Below are positions 1 to 5,817 of a DNA stretch of 14,639 nt, piece by piece. Numbering within the stretch: position 1 is the stretch's first letter; each line of letters begins with the position of its first letter. The notes beneath the pieces are model-generated. The model saw nothing but the letters and a program-made list of their open reading frames with translations. It ran no database searches and had not been told where the DNA came from. A program made the position numbers and the translations under genes. The stretch is from a bacterium (GTDB taxonomy: Bacteria > Patescibacteriota > Minisyncoccia > Minisyncoccales > CG1-02-41-26): the NCBI GenBank assembly GCA_021163625.1, contig JAGGTS010000065.1, positions 1-14,639 of the forward strand, read 5' to 3'.

Positions 1-173
1 CAAGAGTTTATTGCGGCATCCATTTCCCTTTAGACATTATAGGTTCAATAATAGTTGCCTCTATTTCTTCGTTTATCGTTTTTTCATTTAAAAACCAATT
101 ATCAAAAATTAACGAGCAAGCAATAATTCTATACAACAAAATTTTAAATGCTGTTTTGAAAATTCAGAAATAA
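1..173 (+). CDS. PAP2-family (type 2 phosphatidic acid phosphatase) membrane protein, C-terminal fragment
   Basis: The reading frame enters from the left edge (first whole codon at base 3) and stops at TAA 171-173, giving 56 residues. It starts RVYCGIHFPLD, which fits the third PAP2 phosphatase motif (R-x5-H-x3-D) carrying the catalytic histidine and the assisting aspartate. A hydrophobic segment (about 20 residues after the motif) follows, as expected of the last membrane helix, and then a short basic/polar cytoplasmic tail. PAP2 membrane enzymes dephosphorylate lipid phosphates such as undecaprenyl diphosphate or phosphatidylglycerol phosphate. The substrate cannot be told from this fragment. 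The N-terminal part, including motifs 1 and 2, lies outside the window. Family assignment rests on one motif plus the adjacent membrane helix. Confidence 0.72.
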   Translation, partial: RVYCGIHFPLDIIGSIIVASISSFIVFSFKNQLSKINEQAIILYNKILNAVLKIQK

Positions 174-199
174 TAGTTAATTACAAAACAACAATCAAT

Positions 200-239
200 T
201 TCTGGCAGGCCCTATTTAGCGCCATTGGTTGTGCCAGAA
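200..239. repeat. Inverted repeat / hairpin in the non-coding stretch after the PAP2 gene
   Basis: TTCTGGCA at 200-207 is the exact reverse complement of TGCCAGAA at 232-239, giving an 8-bp stem around a 24-base interior in which GGC 208-210 could pair with GCC 221-223. No T-run follows on either strand, so it is not a good intrinsic terminator. It lies in the roughly 305-base stretch 174-478 that has no convincing coding sequence; besides this hairpin that stretch holds the one at 316-358 and the tRNA promoter. Confidence 0.45.
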
Positions 240-315
240 TATGCATGCTTTATCAACGGCTATCTCTTATAAAAATACAAAAATAGAAAACAGATTTTAA
301 AAGGGCTATGCAGCT

Positions 316-358
316 GTTCGCTGTCCATACTAACTATAAGTATACTATTGCAGCGAAC
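316..358. repeat. Two-tier hairpin in non-coding DNA upstream of tRNA-Gln
   Basis: GTTCGCTG at 316-323 is the exact reverse complement of CAGCGAAC at 351-358. Inside it, ATACT 327-331 can pair with AGTAT 339-343 around a 7-base loop. An alternative local hairpin, CAGC 311-314 with GCTG 320-323, competes for the left arm, so two mutually exclusive folds exist. There is no U-run for termination. It could be a structured RNA, a processing signal or an operator; the sequence does not decide between these. Confidence 0.42.
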
Positions 359-430
359 TTAACGCAAATAGCTGGTTTTATCCAAGATTAAATAAGCCAA
401 AAAAGAAATTTTATCTGGTTGCGCTTTGTA

Positions 431-459
431 TTGAAAAACCAAGTTAATTTTGATAAGAT
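431..459 (+). promoter_or_regulatory. Promoter of tRNA-Gln (TTGAAA, 17-bp spacer, extended -10)
   Basis: TTGAAA at 431-436, a 17-base spacer, then TAAGAT at 454-459 preceded by TG at 451-452, giving the extended form TGnTAAGAT. Transcription would begin near 466, about 13 bases before the mature tRNA 5' end at 479. Spacing and hexamers fit a sigma70-type promoter and the position fits the tRNA. Confidence 0.7.
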
Positions 460-478
460 AATTTTGAACTACAAAAGA

Positions 479-552
479 TGCGGGGTGGTGCAATGGTAAC
501 ACGCTAGGCCTTGGACCTAGAATTCCTGGTTCGAGTCCAGGCCCCGCAGCCA
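479..552 (+). tRNA. trnQ: tRNA-Gln (anticodon UUG), CCA encoded, unusual C33
   Basis: A full cloverleaf can be drawn by hand. The acceptor stem is TGCGGGG (479-485) with CCCCGCA (542-548), the discriminator is G549 and an encoded CCA lies at 550-552. The D stem is short (GTG/CAC), the anticodon stem is CTAGG/CCTAG, and the T stem is CCTGG/CCAGG with loop TTCGAGT. The 7-base anticodon loop reads CCTTGGA, so the anticodon is TTG (Gln, CAA codons). The weak U1-A72 pair and G73 are known glutamine identity elements and agree with this. The oddity is C at position 33, where U is nearly universal. It has its own promoter, and the next good terminator downstream is at 816-846. Confidence 0.95.
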
Positions 553-581
553 AAAGTAATTTAATTAAGTTAGCTGACATA

Positions 582-693
582 GATTCGCCGTATCATCCGA
601 TACGGCGTCCTGTCGCCCTGTCATTCGACAGGACAAGGATGATAGGACGCCCCGTTATTCAACAGGGTGTCCCGTCGAATGACGGAACGAATC
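582..693. repeat. Cluster of four short palindromes bounded by a GATTCG/CGAATC inverted pair
   Basis: Four hairpin units lie almost end to end: 586-607 (9-bp perfect stem, loop ATCC); 617-632 (6-bp stem, loop ATTC, also able to form a 9-bp outer stem 607-615/626-634); 651-667 (6-bp stem, loop ATTC, one bulged A at 664); 672-685 (5-bp stem, loop GAAT, that is ATTC in the opposite orientation). Longer-range pairings also exist: 591-598 with 637-644, and 604-610 with 645-651. GATTCG 582-587 and CGAATC 688-693 close the cluster. The unit pattern resembles a degenerate REP/MITE-like palindromic repeat. It is markedly more GC-rich than its surroundings and has no coding potential. Confidence 0.75.
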
Positions 694-706
694 CTAGTCC
701 CGCAGC
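688..706 (+). other. Echo of the tRNA-Gln 3' end (possible att-site remnant)
   Basis: Bases 688-706 match tRNA-Gln bases 532-550 at 16 of 19 positions (T-loop end, 3' T-stem strand, acceptor strand and discriminator). The 5' T-stem strand needed for a real T-arm is missing, so it is not a second tRNA. A duplicated tRNA 3' end is what integrases targeting tRNA genes leave behind; partial tandem duplication followed by insertion of the palindromes would look the same. No integrase gene lies between the copies. Confidence 0.5.
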
Positions 707-733
707 ACTAAAAAATAAACCATAAATTTGGCA

Positions 734-755
734 GGCTGGCGTTCTGCCAGCCTTT
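734..755. terminator. GC-rich hairpin with a short T tail (weak terminator)
   Basis: GGCTGGC 734-740, loop GTTCT, GCCAGCC 746-752, then TTT on the plus strand. The 7-bp GC-rich stem is stable but the T tail is only three bases. It lies between tRNA-Gln (plus) and dnaX (minus), which converge, and may act as a partial terminator or a 3' end stabiliser for the tRNA transcript. Confidence 0.4.
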
Positions 756-815
756 GGATTAACAAACTGCTAAATATTATCTAACTTCCAAAATATTATA
801 TAAAAATGAAGGCGT

Positions 816-846
816 GATGGCATAATTATATTCTGCCATCTTTTTA
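816..846 (+). terminator. Intrinsic terminator for the tRNA-Gln transcript, overlapping the dnaX stop
   Basis: GATGGCA 816-822 pairs with TGCCATC 834-840 around an 11-base AT-rich loop, followed directly by TTTTT at 841-845. It works on the plus strand, the direction of tRNA-Gln transcription. The T-run overlaps the last codons of dnaX on the other strand. On the minus strand the hairpin has no U tail. Confidence 0.65.
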
Positions 847-1947
847 TTTCTTGCAAAATTCTATAATAGCAAGCTCTAATGGCAATTGAACGATTGAAGC
901 AAATTTCATCTTATCCTGGGCGGATATCAATTTCTCAATCATCTCTTCTATCTGAGCTTCTGTAAATTGCTTTGCCAAAATGTTCAAGCTCTTAACAGTT
1001 TCTTGGGGTAAAATAGAAAAAAGCGAGTCGCTGGCAGGATTTTTATTTATTTTTAACATCAAAATTTCCCTTAAATACTGGATTAAAGATTTAACAAGTT
1101 CAATTGGGTCAATGCCTTTTAAAATTAGTTCGTTTAGATATTCAACTGCATCCTTTGCCTGTTTTTTCCCTATCATTTCAATAAACTTTAAGATAATTGA
1201 TTTGTCGGTAATGCCAAGTAGTTGCTGAATGGTCTCAACTTTAATAATGTCATTTTTTGCAGAAAAGCTTACTACCTCATCCAAAAGCGACTCTGCATCG
1301 CGAATTGAACCTCTGGCGCTTAAGGCAATTAAATCTAGCGCTTCTTTGTCAAATTTTATCTTTTCGCTGTTTAAGATATCTTCAAGCTTCTTTGATATTT
1401 CGGGAACCATTAATCTTCTAAAACTGAAAGTTTGACAACGAGATATAATAGTTGGAATCATTTTTTGAATTTCCGTTGTCGCTAAAATAAAAACAGTATT
1501 TGACGGAGGCTCTTCCAGGGTTTTTAGCAAGGCGTTTGCTGCTTCTTTGGTAAGCTGGTGGCTTTCGTCAATAATAAAAATTTTATATTTTGATTTCAGC
1601 GGCCGGAATTTAACTCTTTCCTTTAATTCTCTAATTTCGTCAATCCCCCTATTTGAGGCAGCATCTATTTCCACCAAATCAATAGAAACGCCTCTGTCTA
1701 TTTCCTTGCAAGACTGGCATTGGTTACACGGTTCACATTCGTCCTCCTTTCTGCCTTGACAATTTAATGCCTTTGCCAAGAGGCGGGCAATAGTTGTTTT
1801 TCCCGTGCCGCGCGGACCGGAAAAAAGATAGGCATGCGAAACCTTGCCAAGAGCGATAGCATTGGTTAAAGTTTTAACAATATGCTCCTGTCCCACAATT
1901 TCTCTAAAAGTTTTAGGACGGTATTTGCGATACAAAACGAAATTCAT
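844..1947 (-). CDS. dnaX: DNA polymerase III subunit gamma (DnaX), short form
   Basis: ATPase of the DNA polymerase III clamp loader, which opens and loads the beta clamp at primer ends. The AAA+ fold starts with a canonical N-terminus (Y-R-K-Y-R-P, residues 6-11). Walker A GPRGTGKTT is at 44-52. The zinc module uses C63, C74, C77 and C80, with an extra C71. A Walker B of the form FIIDESH and a sensor-1 SRC motif follow. At 367 residues it has domains I-III only; the tau-specific C-terminal domains that bind the DnaB helicase and the polymerase in E. coli (643-residue tau) are absent. The ATG at 1945-1947 gives the family-typical N-terminus. No Shine-Dalgarno is seen. The usual partners ybaB and recR are not next to it; recR lies 3.9 kb away on the other strand. 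Confidence 0.96.
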   Translation of the reverse strand: MNFVLYRKYRPKTFREIVGQEHIVKTLTNAIALGKVSHAYLFSGPRGTGKTTIARLLAKALNCQGRKEDECEPCNQCQSCKEIDRGVSIDLVEIDAASNRGIDEIRELKERVKFRPLKSKYKIFIIDESHQLTKEAANALLKTLEEPPSNTVFILATTEIQKMIPTIISRCQTFSFRRLMVPEISKKLEDILNSEKIKFDKEALDLIALSARGSIRDAESLLDEVVSFSAKNDIIKVETIQQLLGITDKSIILKFIEMIGKKQAKDAVEYLNELILKGIDPIELVKSLIQYLREILMLKINKNPASDSLFSILPQETVKSLNILAKQFTEAQIEEMIEKLISAQDKMKFASIVQLPLELAIIEFCKK

Positions 1948-2029
1948 AGCAATTTTAAAACTAATTAAAACTAAATAACAAAAAATCTAAAGGCAAAAAT
2001 CACAGGCGACTAAATAGCTGACAGAAAAT

Positions 2030-2674
2030 TTATTTTTTAAAAACGATAAATTTAGCGGAAAGAAAATTCCATAAAAACGAAGCGCCAACAGCCAGAATAG
2101 CGCCAACATTTCCCCAAAGCGCATCAGATAAGCCAAATTGAGGCTTTGTCAAATTCACTATTAAAGAGGCTGTTCCAACATTTATCAAAAGACCAATAAG
2201 CGTTACTATATAAAATTCAGAATACTCGCCAATTTCCGCTTTTGTTTCTGTTTTTTCAAACGACCAAAATTTATTCCAAAAATAAGAATTTGTAACCGCG
2301 CCGGTAAAAGAAATTGATTTAAACAAGGCATAAAACCAGCCGCTGCTAAAGCCGGAAATAAACATTAAATAATTCAATATCCCCAAATCAATAAAGGTAT
2401 TCAAAGTTCCAACTAAGGCAAATTTGGAAAATTGAAATAAAGAAAGCACCCTTTCTTTAAAAAAACTCATTATCGCTATAAAAAGAACAGCAAGAATCGG
2501 TAGGCTTATTGGACTTGTTTTAATAATAATGTTTACGGCTTTGAAATACGGCTGGGCATTTATCCCCGCCAGTAAATTCATTAAGTTAAAGTTTAAAATT
2601 TTAAGCACGCCTAATATAATCCAAGCGTCTGCTTCAGCAATAATAGCCGCTGATATATAATCCGTTTTTTTCAT
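2030..2674 (-). CDS. GtrA-family membrane protein with an N-terminal membrane extension
   Basis: The C-terminal ~140 residues match the GtrA family: a segment KFALVGTLNTFIDLGILNYL (about residues 84-103), then three more hydrophobic helices and the conserved N-x-F-W-x-F-type stretch near the middle. GtrA proteins are small four-helix membrane proteins thought to help move polyprenyl-linked sugars across the membrane for cell-surface glycans. Here about 70 extra residues precede the domain, with one or two hydrophobic segments (around 10-35 and 53-70). An internal Met69 would give a standard-length GtrA, but the upstream promoter-like element at 2728-2748 and the absence of any signal near Met69 favour the long start. 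Gene-specific function is unknown; no glycosyltransferase lies nearby. Confidence 0.85.
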   Translation of the reverse strand: MKKTDYISAAIIAEADAWIILGVLKILNFNLMNLLAGINAQPYFKAVNIIIKTSPISLPILAVLFIAIMSFFKERVLSLFQFSKFALVGTLNTFIDLGILNYLMFISGFSSGWFYALFKSISFTGAVTNSYFWNKFWSFEKTETKAEIGEYSEFYIVTLIGLLINVGTASLIVNLTKPQFGLSDALWGNVGAILAVGASFLWNFLSAKFIVFKK

Positions 2675-2727
2675 ATATTATATAATTACAAAATATTCAA
2701 TGCTTATCAAAGTGTATGGTAAAAAGA

Positions 2728-2748
2728 CCTTTACTAATTTTACCACAA
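2728..2748 (-). promoter_or_regulatory. Extended -10 promoter of the GtrA gene, within an 8-bp inverted repeat
   Basis: On the minus strand TGGTAAAAT (complement of 2737-2745) is an extended -10 (TGn + TAAAAT), about 60 bases upstream of the GtrA start. The -35 region is weak. The surrounding 18 bases (2728-2745) match those upstream of the gene at 10508-10909 at 17 of 18 positions. The plus strand also shows TGGTAAAA 2717-2724 and TTTTACCA 2738-2745 as a perfect 8-bp inverted repeat with a 13-base centre, which could be an operator. Confidence 0.55.
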
Positions 2749-2792
2749 AATAAAAAGTTTAAAAGCACCTGCGCAAAAAAATCTATGCTCTC

Positions 2793-2883
2793 TTGCCCTT
2801 ATGGAAATTGATGCTCTTGGAAAATTAATGTATAATTTAATATATCAGGCCAGACGATTATTCTGCCTTTATTGCCCTTATGG
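2793..2883. repeat. 12-bp direct repeat flanking the cysS promoter
   Basis: TTGCCCTTATGG occurs exactly at 2793-2804 and again at 2872-2883, 79 bases apart. The candidate cysS promoter (2808-2836) lies between the copies and the second copy would be in the mRNA leader. An exact 12-base repeat of mixed composition in such a short AT-rich region is unlikely to be chance, but its role is unknown. Confidence 0.4.
2808..2836 (+). promoter_or_regulatory. Candidate promoter of cysS
   Basis: TTGATG at 2808-2813, a 17-base spacer, then a perfect TATAAT at 2831-2836. This leaves a leader of roughly 117 bases before the cysS ATG. A second TATAAT at 2915-2920 has no -35 at proper spacing and is the alternative. 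No T-box features typical of aminoacyl-tRNA synthetase leaders were found. Confidence 0.5.
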
Positions 2884-2959
2884 TTTGTCAGAATCACCTT
2901 TAAACTATCTTCTATATAATAGTAAATTCCCTTGGACTTATTTTTTATTGTTTTGATAT

Positions 2960-4381
2960 ATGACAAAAATTAAATTCTACAACACGCTCAGCCATAAAAA
3001 AGAATTTTTTAAGCCGCTAAAAGATAGAAAAGTCGGGCTTTATACCTGCGGCCCTACTGTCTATTTTTACGCCCATATCGGAAATTTAAGGACATATCTT
3101 TTTGAAGACATATTAAAGAGAGTTTTGGAATATAACGGCTATAAGGTAAAGCATGTTATGAATATCACAGATGTTGGGCATTTAACTTCTGACGCTGACA
3201 CTGGCGAAGACAAGCTTGAAAAAGGAGCAAGGAAAGAGCGTAAATCAGTTTGGGAAATAGCTGATTTTTACACAAAACAATTTAAAGAAGATTTAAAGGC
3301 TCTAAATATCAAGAAGCCCGACGTCTGGATAAGGGCAACAAAAACAATAAAACAGCAAATTGACTTAATCAAAATTTTAGAAAGCAAAGGATTTACTTAT
3401 AGGATAAATGACGGCATTTATTTTGATTCTTCAAAAATTAAAGGCTATAACCAGCTTCTATGCAAAAAAAAGGCAAACCTTAAAGCAGGGGCAAGGGTTA
3501 AAATGGTAAAAGGAAAAAAACACCCAACTGATTTTGCTCTATGGAAGTTCAGCCCAAAAGGCAAAAAAAGGCAAATGGAATGGGATTCGCCGTGGCAAAA
3601 GGGATTTCCAGGCTGGCACACCGAATGTGTTGTAATGAGCATTAAGGAGCTTGGAATCCCCTTTGATATCCATTGCGGAGGAATAGACCATATCCCAATA
3701 CACCATACAAACGAAATAGCCCAAGCAAAAGCCGCTTACGGCAAAATGCTGGCAAGATATTGGCTCCACGGAGAATTTCTCGTTTTAGAGAAAGCAAGAA
3801 TGGGAAAATCAGAAGGAAACATTATTACATTAAACGATTTAACTAAACGGGGTTTTTTGCCTCTTGCCTTTCGGTATCTATGCTTGATGGCGCATTACCG
3901 CTCTAAATTAACTTTTTCCTGGCAAAGCCTAAAAGCCGCGCAAAATTCCTTAAATAATTTTTATAAAAAAGCATTAGAATTCAAATCAGCTATTGCAACA
4001 GGTAAAAATACTCTTTATAGAGATAAAATTTCAAAGAGCAACAAATATAAAAAAGAATTCTTAACAGAGATTAATGATGATTTAAACATGCCAAAAGCGC
4101 TGGCACTGGCATGGAAAGTTATTGAAGACAAAACTTGCCCAAAAAGAGAAAAATACAGAATCTTGCTGGACTTTGATAAAGTTTTTGGCCTTGGCATTAA
4201 CTCTTTAAAAATGGGAAAAATTCCAGATAAAATCAAAAAGCTCGTCCAAAAAAGAGAAAAATACAGAAAAGAAAAAAAATGGGAAAAAGCAGACCTAATC
4301 CGTAAAGAAATAGAGAAAACAGGCTATAAAATAGAAGACACAAAAAATGGGCCTAAGGTGGCAAAAATCAGCTATTTCTAA
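2960..4381 (+). CDS. cysS: Cysteinyl-tRNA synthetase
   Basis: Class I synthetase that attaches cysteine to tRNA-Cys in the cytoplasm. The N-terminal catalytic core is complete: C30-G-P-T-V-Y, then HIGN at 39-42. The zinc ligands appear to be C30, C223, H248 and E252 (in the stretch IHHTNEIAQ). The KMSKS loop reads RMGKS (280-284), so the second catalytic lysine is kept while the first lysine is Arg and the first serine is Gly. The C-terminal anticodon-binding part ends in the usual motif of a residue run around GYKIEDTKNGP. The length, 473 residues, is close to the family's ~460. The start ATG has no Shine-Dalgarno. It is divergent from the GtrA gene and 43 bases ahead of dnaB, which has its own promoter. 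Confidence 0.96.
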   Translation: MTKIKFYNTLSHKKEFFKPLKDRKVGLYTCGPTVYFYAHIGNLRTYLFEDILKRVLEYNGYKVKHVMNITDVGHLTSDADTGEDKLEKGARKERKSVWEIADFYTKQFKEDLKALNIKKPDVWIRATKTIKQQIDLIKILESKGFTYRINDGIYFDSSKIKGYNQLLCKKKANLKAGARVKMVKGKKHPTDFALWKFSPKGKKRQMEWDSPWQKGFPGWHTECVVMSIKELGIPFDIHCGGIDHIPIHHTNEIAQAKAAYGKMLARYWLHGEFLVLEKARMGKSEGNIITLNDLTKRGFLPLAFRYLCLMAHYRSKLTFSWQSLKAAQNSLNNFYKKALEFKSAIATGKNTLYRDKISKSNKYKKEFLTEINDDLNMPKALALAWKVIEDKTCPKREKYRILLDFDKVFGLGINSLKMGKIPDKIKKLVQKREKYRKEKKWEKADLIRKEIEKTGYKIEDTKNGPKVAKISYF

Positions 4382-4384
4382 AAA

Positions 4385-4412
4385 TTGACAATAGGAATTA
4401 CTTTCCTATAAT
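4385..4412 (+). promoter_or_regulatory. Near-consensus promoter of dnaB; predicts a near-leaderless mRNA
   Basis: TTGACA at 4385-4390, a 16-base spacer, then TATAAT at 4407-4412, both exact consensus hexamers. The dnaB ATG starts at 4425, only 12 bases after the -10. With transcription starting about 7 bases after the -10, the leader would be about 5 bases, too short for a ribosome-binding site. The promoter begins 3 bases after the cysS stop. Confidence 0.8.
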
Positions 4413-4424
4413 TAAAATGAAATT

Positions 4425-5798
4425 ATGGCTGAAAATAATTTTGAAAACCAGCCAGCCGTGAAAATTCCGCCTCAAAATATTGACGCAGAAAAATCTCTTC
4501 TCGGCTGTTTAATGATAGACCCTGAAGCAATTTTGAAAGTAGCTGATTTTTTAACCGCGCGCGATTTTTATAAAGAAAGCCATCAAAAAATCTATGAAAC
4601 AATGGTTGAACTTTTTGAAAGAAAAGAACCAATTGATATGCTTAGCGTATCTTCAAGGCTAAAGGAAAAACAACAATTAGAAGAAATAGGCGGACTCGGA
4701 TATCTTTCAGACTTAATAAACATAGTTCCAACAGCCTCCCATATTTTGAACTACGCAAAAATAGTCCAAGACAAAAGAGTATTAAGAGACTTAATTAATG
4801 CTTCCTGCCAAATAGAAGAAATGGGCTACAAAGAAACGGAAGACGTTAATATGCTTTTAGACGAAGCAGAAAAGAAAATTTTCAGCATTGCCCAAAAGTC
4901 TCTAACGCAAAAATTTATTCCTGTGAAAGAAGGGTTAGAAGAAACGTTTAGAAGAATAGACGAACTTTCAAAGCATAAAGACGGACTGCGCGGATTGCCA
5001 ACAGGATTTACAAAGCTTGACAATATGTTAGCAGGCCTCCAAAATTCAGATTTAATCATACTTGCCGCAAGGCCAAGTTTAGGAAAATCAGCGTTTGCCC
5101 TTGACGTTGCCCGTAATGTTGCCTTGTATTATAAATTGCCAGTTGGACTTTTTAGTTTAGAAATGTCAAAAGACCAGCTTATAGACCGCCTAATTGCTTC
5201 GCAAGCAGACATCGACCTCTGGAGATTAAGAACGGGCAGGCTTTCAGATGAAGAAGAAGACAATGATTTTGAAAGAATACAAAATGCAATGGCTCTACTT
5301 GCTGAAGCGCCAATATATATTGACGACGCAGCCGGCTCAAACATCCTTCAGATGAGGGCGATGGCAAGAAGGCTCCAAGCAGACAAAGGATTAAGCCTTT
5401 TAATAGTTGATTATTTGCAGTTAATGGAACCGCGCAATCCAAACCTAAGCGTTGTCCAACAAGTAACGGAAAACTCAAAAGCCCTAAAATCGTTAGCAAA
5501 AGAGCTTAATGTACCCGTTTTGGTTCTATCGCAGCTTTCAAGAGCAGTAGAACAGCGCTCACCGCAAATCCCCCGCCTTGCTGACCTGCGCGAGTCAGGT
5601 TCAATAGAACAGGATGCTGATGTGGTCCTTTTTATCTACCGTGAAGATAAATATAGGGAAACTACCGACAGAAAAAATATTGCCGATATTATAGTCGCAA
5701 AGCACAGGAACGGTCCCGTTGGGAAGGTAGAGCTTTATTTTGATGAAACAAGAGTCACTTTTAGAAATTTAGAAAAAGAATTTGAAGAAGAACAGTAA
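4425..5798 (+). CDS. dnaB: Replicative DNA helicase DnaB
   Basis: Hexameric helicase that unwinds DNA ahead of the replication fork. The N-terminal primase-interacting domain covers about residues 15-115 (P-P-Q-N-x-D-A-E-x-S-L-L-G start). A linker and the RecA-like ATPase domain follow, with Walker A ARPSLGKS at 215-222, Walker B LLIVDYLQLM at 325-334, and the C-terminal motif RESGSIEQDADVV (389-401) that contributes to nucleotide binding. The length of 457 residues is typical and there is no intein. The start is fixed by the conserved N-terminus and the adjacent promoter. It is followed by recR after 19 bases, probably co-transcribed. Because the local DnaX lacks tau domains, the usual tau-DnaB contact cannot operate as in E. 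coli. Confidence 0.97.
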   Translation: MAENNFENQPAVKIPPQNIDAEKSLLGCLMIDPEAILKVADFLTARDFYKESHQKIYETMVELFERKEPIDMLSVSSRLKEKQQLEEIGGLGYLSDLINIVPTASHILNYAKIVQDKRVLRDLINASCQIEEMGYKETEDVNMLLDEAEKKIFSIAQKSLTQKFIPVKEGLEETFRRIDELSKHKDGLRGLPTGFTKLDNMLAGLQNSDLIILAARPSLGKSAFALDVARNVALYYKLPVGLFSLEMSKDQLIDRLIASQADIDLWRLRTGRLSDEEEDNDFERIQNAMALLAEAPIYIDDAAGSNILQMRAMARRLQADKGLSLLIVDYLQLMEPRNPNLSVVQQVTENSKALKSLAKELNVPVLVLSQLSRAVEQRSPQIPRLADLRESGSIEQDADVVLFIYREDKYRETTDRKNIADIIVAKHRNGPVGKVELYFDETRVTFRNLEKEFEEEQ

Positions 5799-5817
5799 AT
5801 TTTTAAAAAATTAAACA

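Noticed and set aside
174..478. Replication origin next to replication genes
   Set aside because: Only poor DnaA-box lookalikes (for example near 250 and 378) were seen, no dnaA or dnaN gene, and no box cluster.
359..580. Minus-strand open frame of 73 codons
   Set aside because: It lies across the tRNA-Gln gene and its promoter; its middle is an antisense reading of the tRNA, a common false gene.
582..693. CRISPR array
   Set aside because: The units are palindromes of different length with no constant spacers and vary in sequence and orientation; no cas genes are nearby.
688..706. A second complete tRNA downstream of tRNA-Gln
   Set aside because: Only the 3' third resembles a tRNA. The T-stem partner strand, anticodon arm and D arm are absent; the upstream sequence is the palindrome cluster.
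2837..2959. T-box or other riboswitch in the cysS leader
   Set aside because: No T-box sequence, specifier loop or antiterminator was recognised; only a short direct repeat and a weak 6-bp stem are present.
5179..5499. Minus-strand open frame of 106 codons within dnaB
   Set aside because: Antisense to the conserved helicase core; no independent signal.
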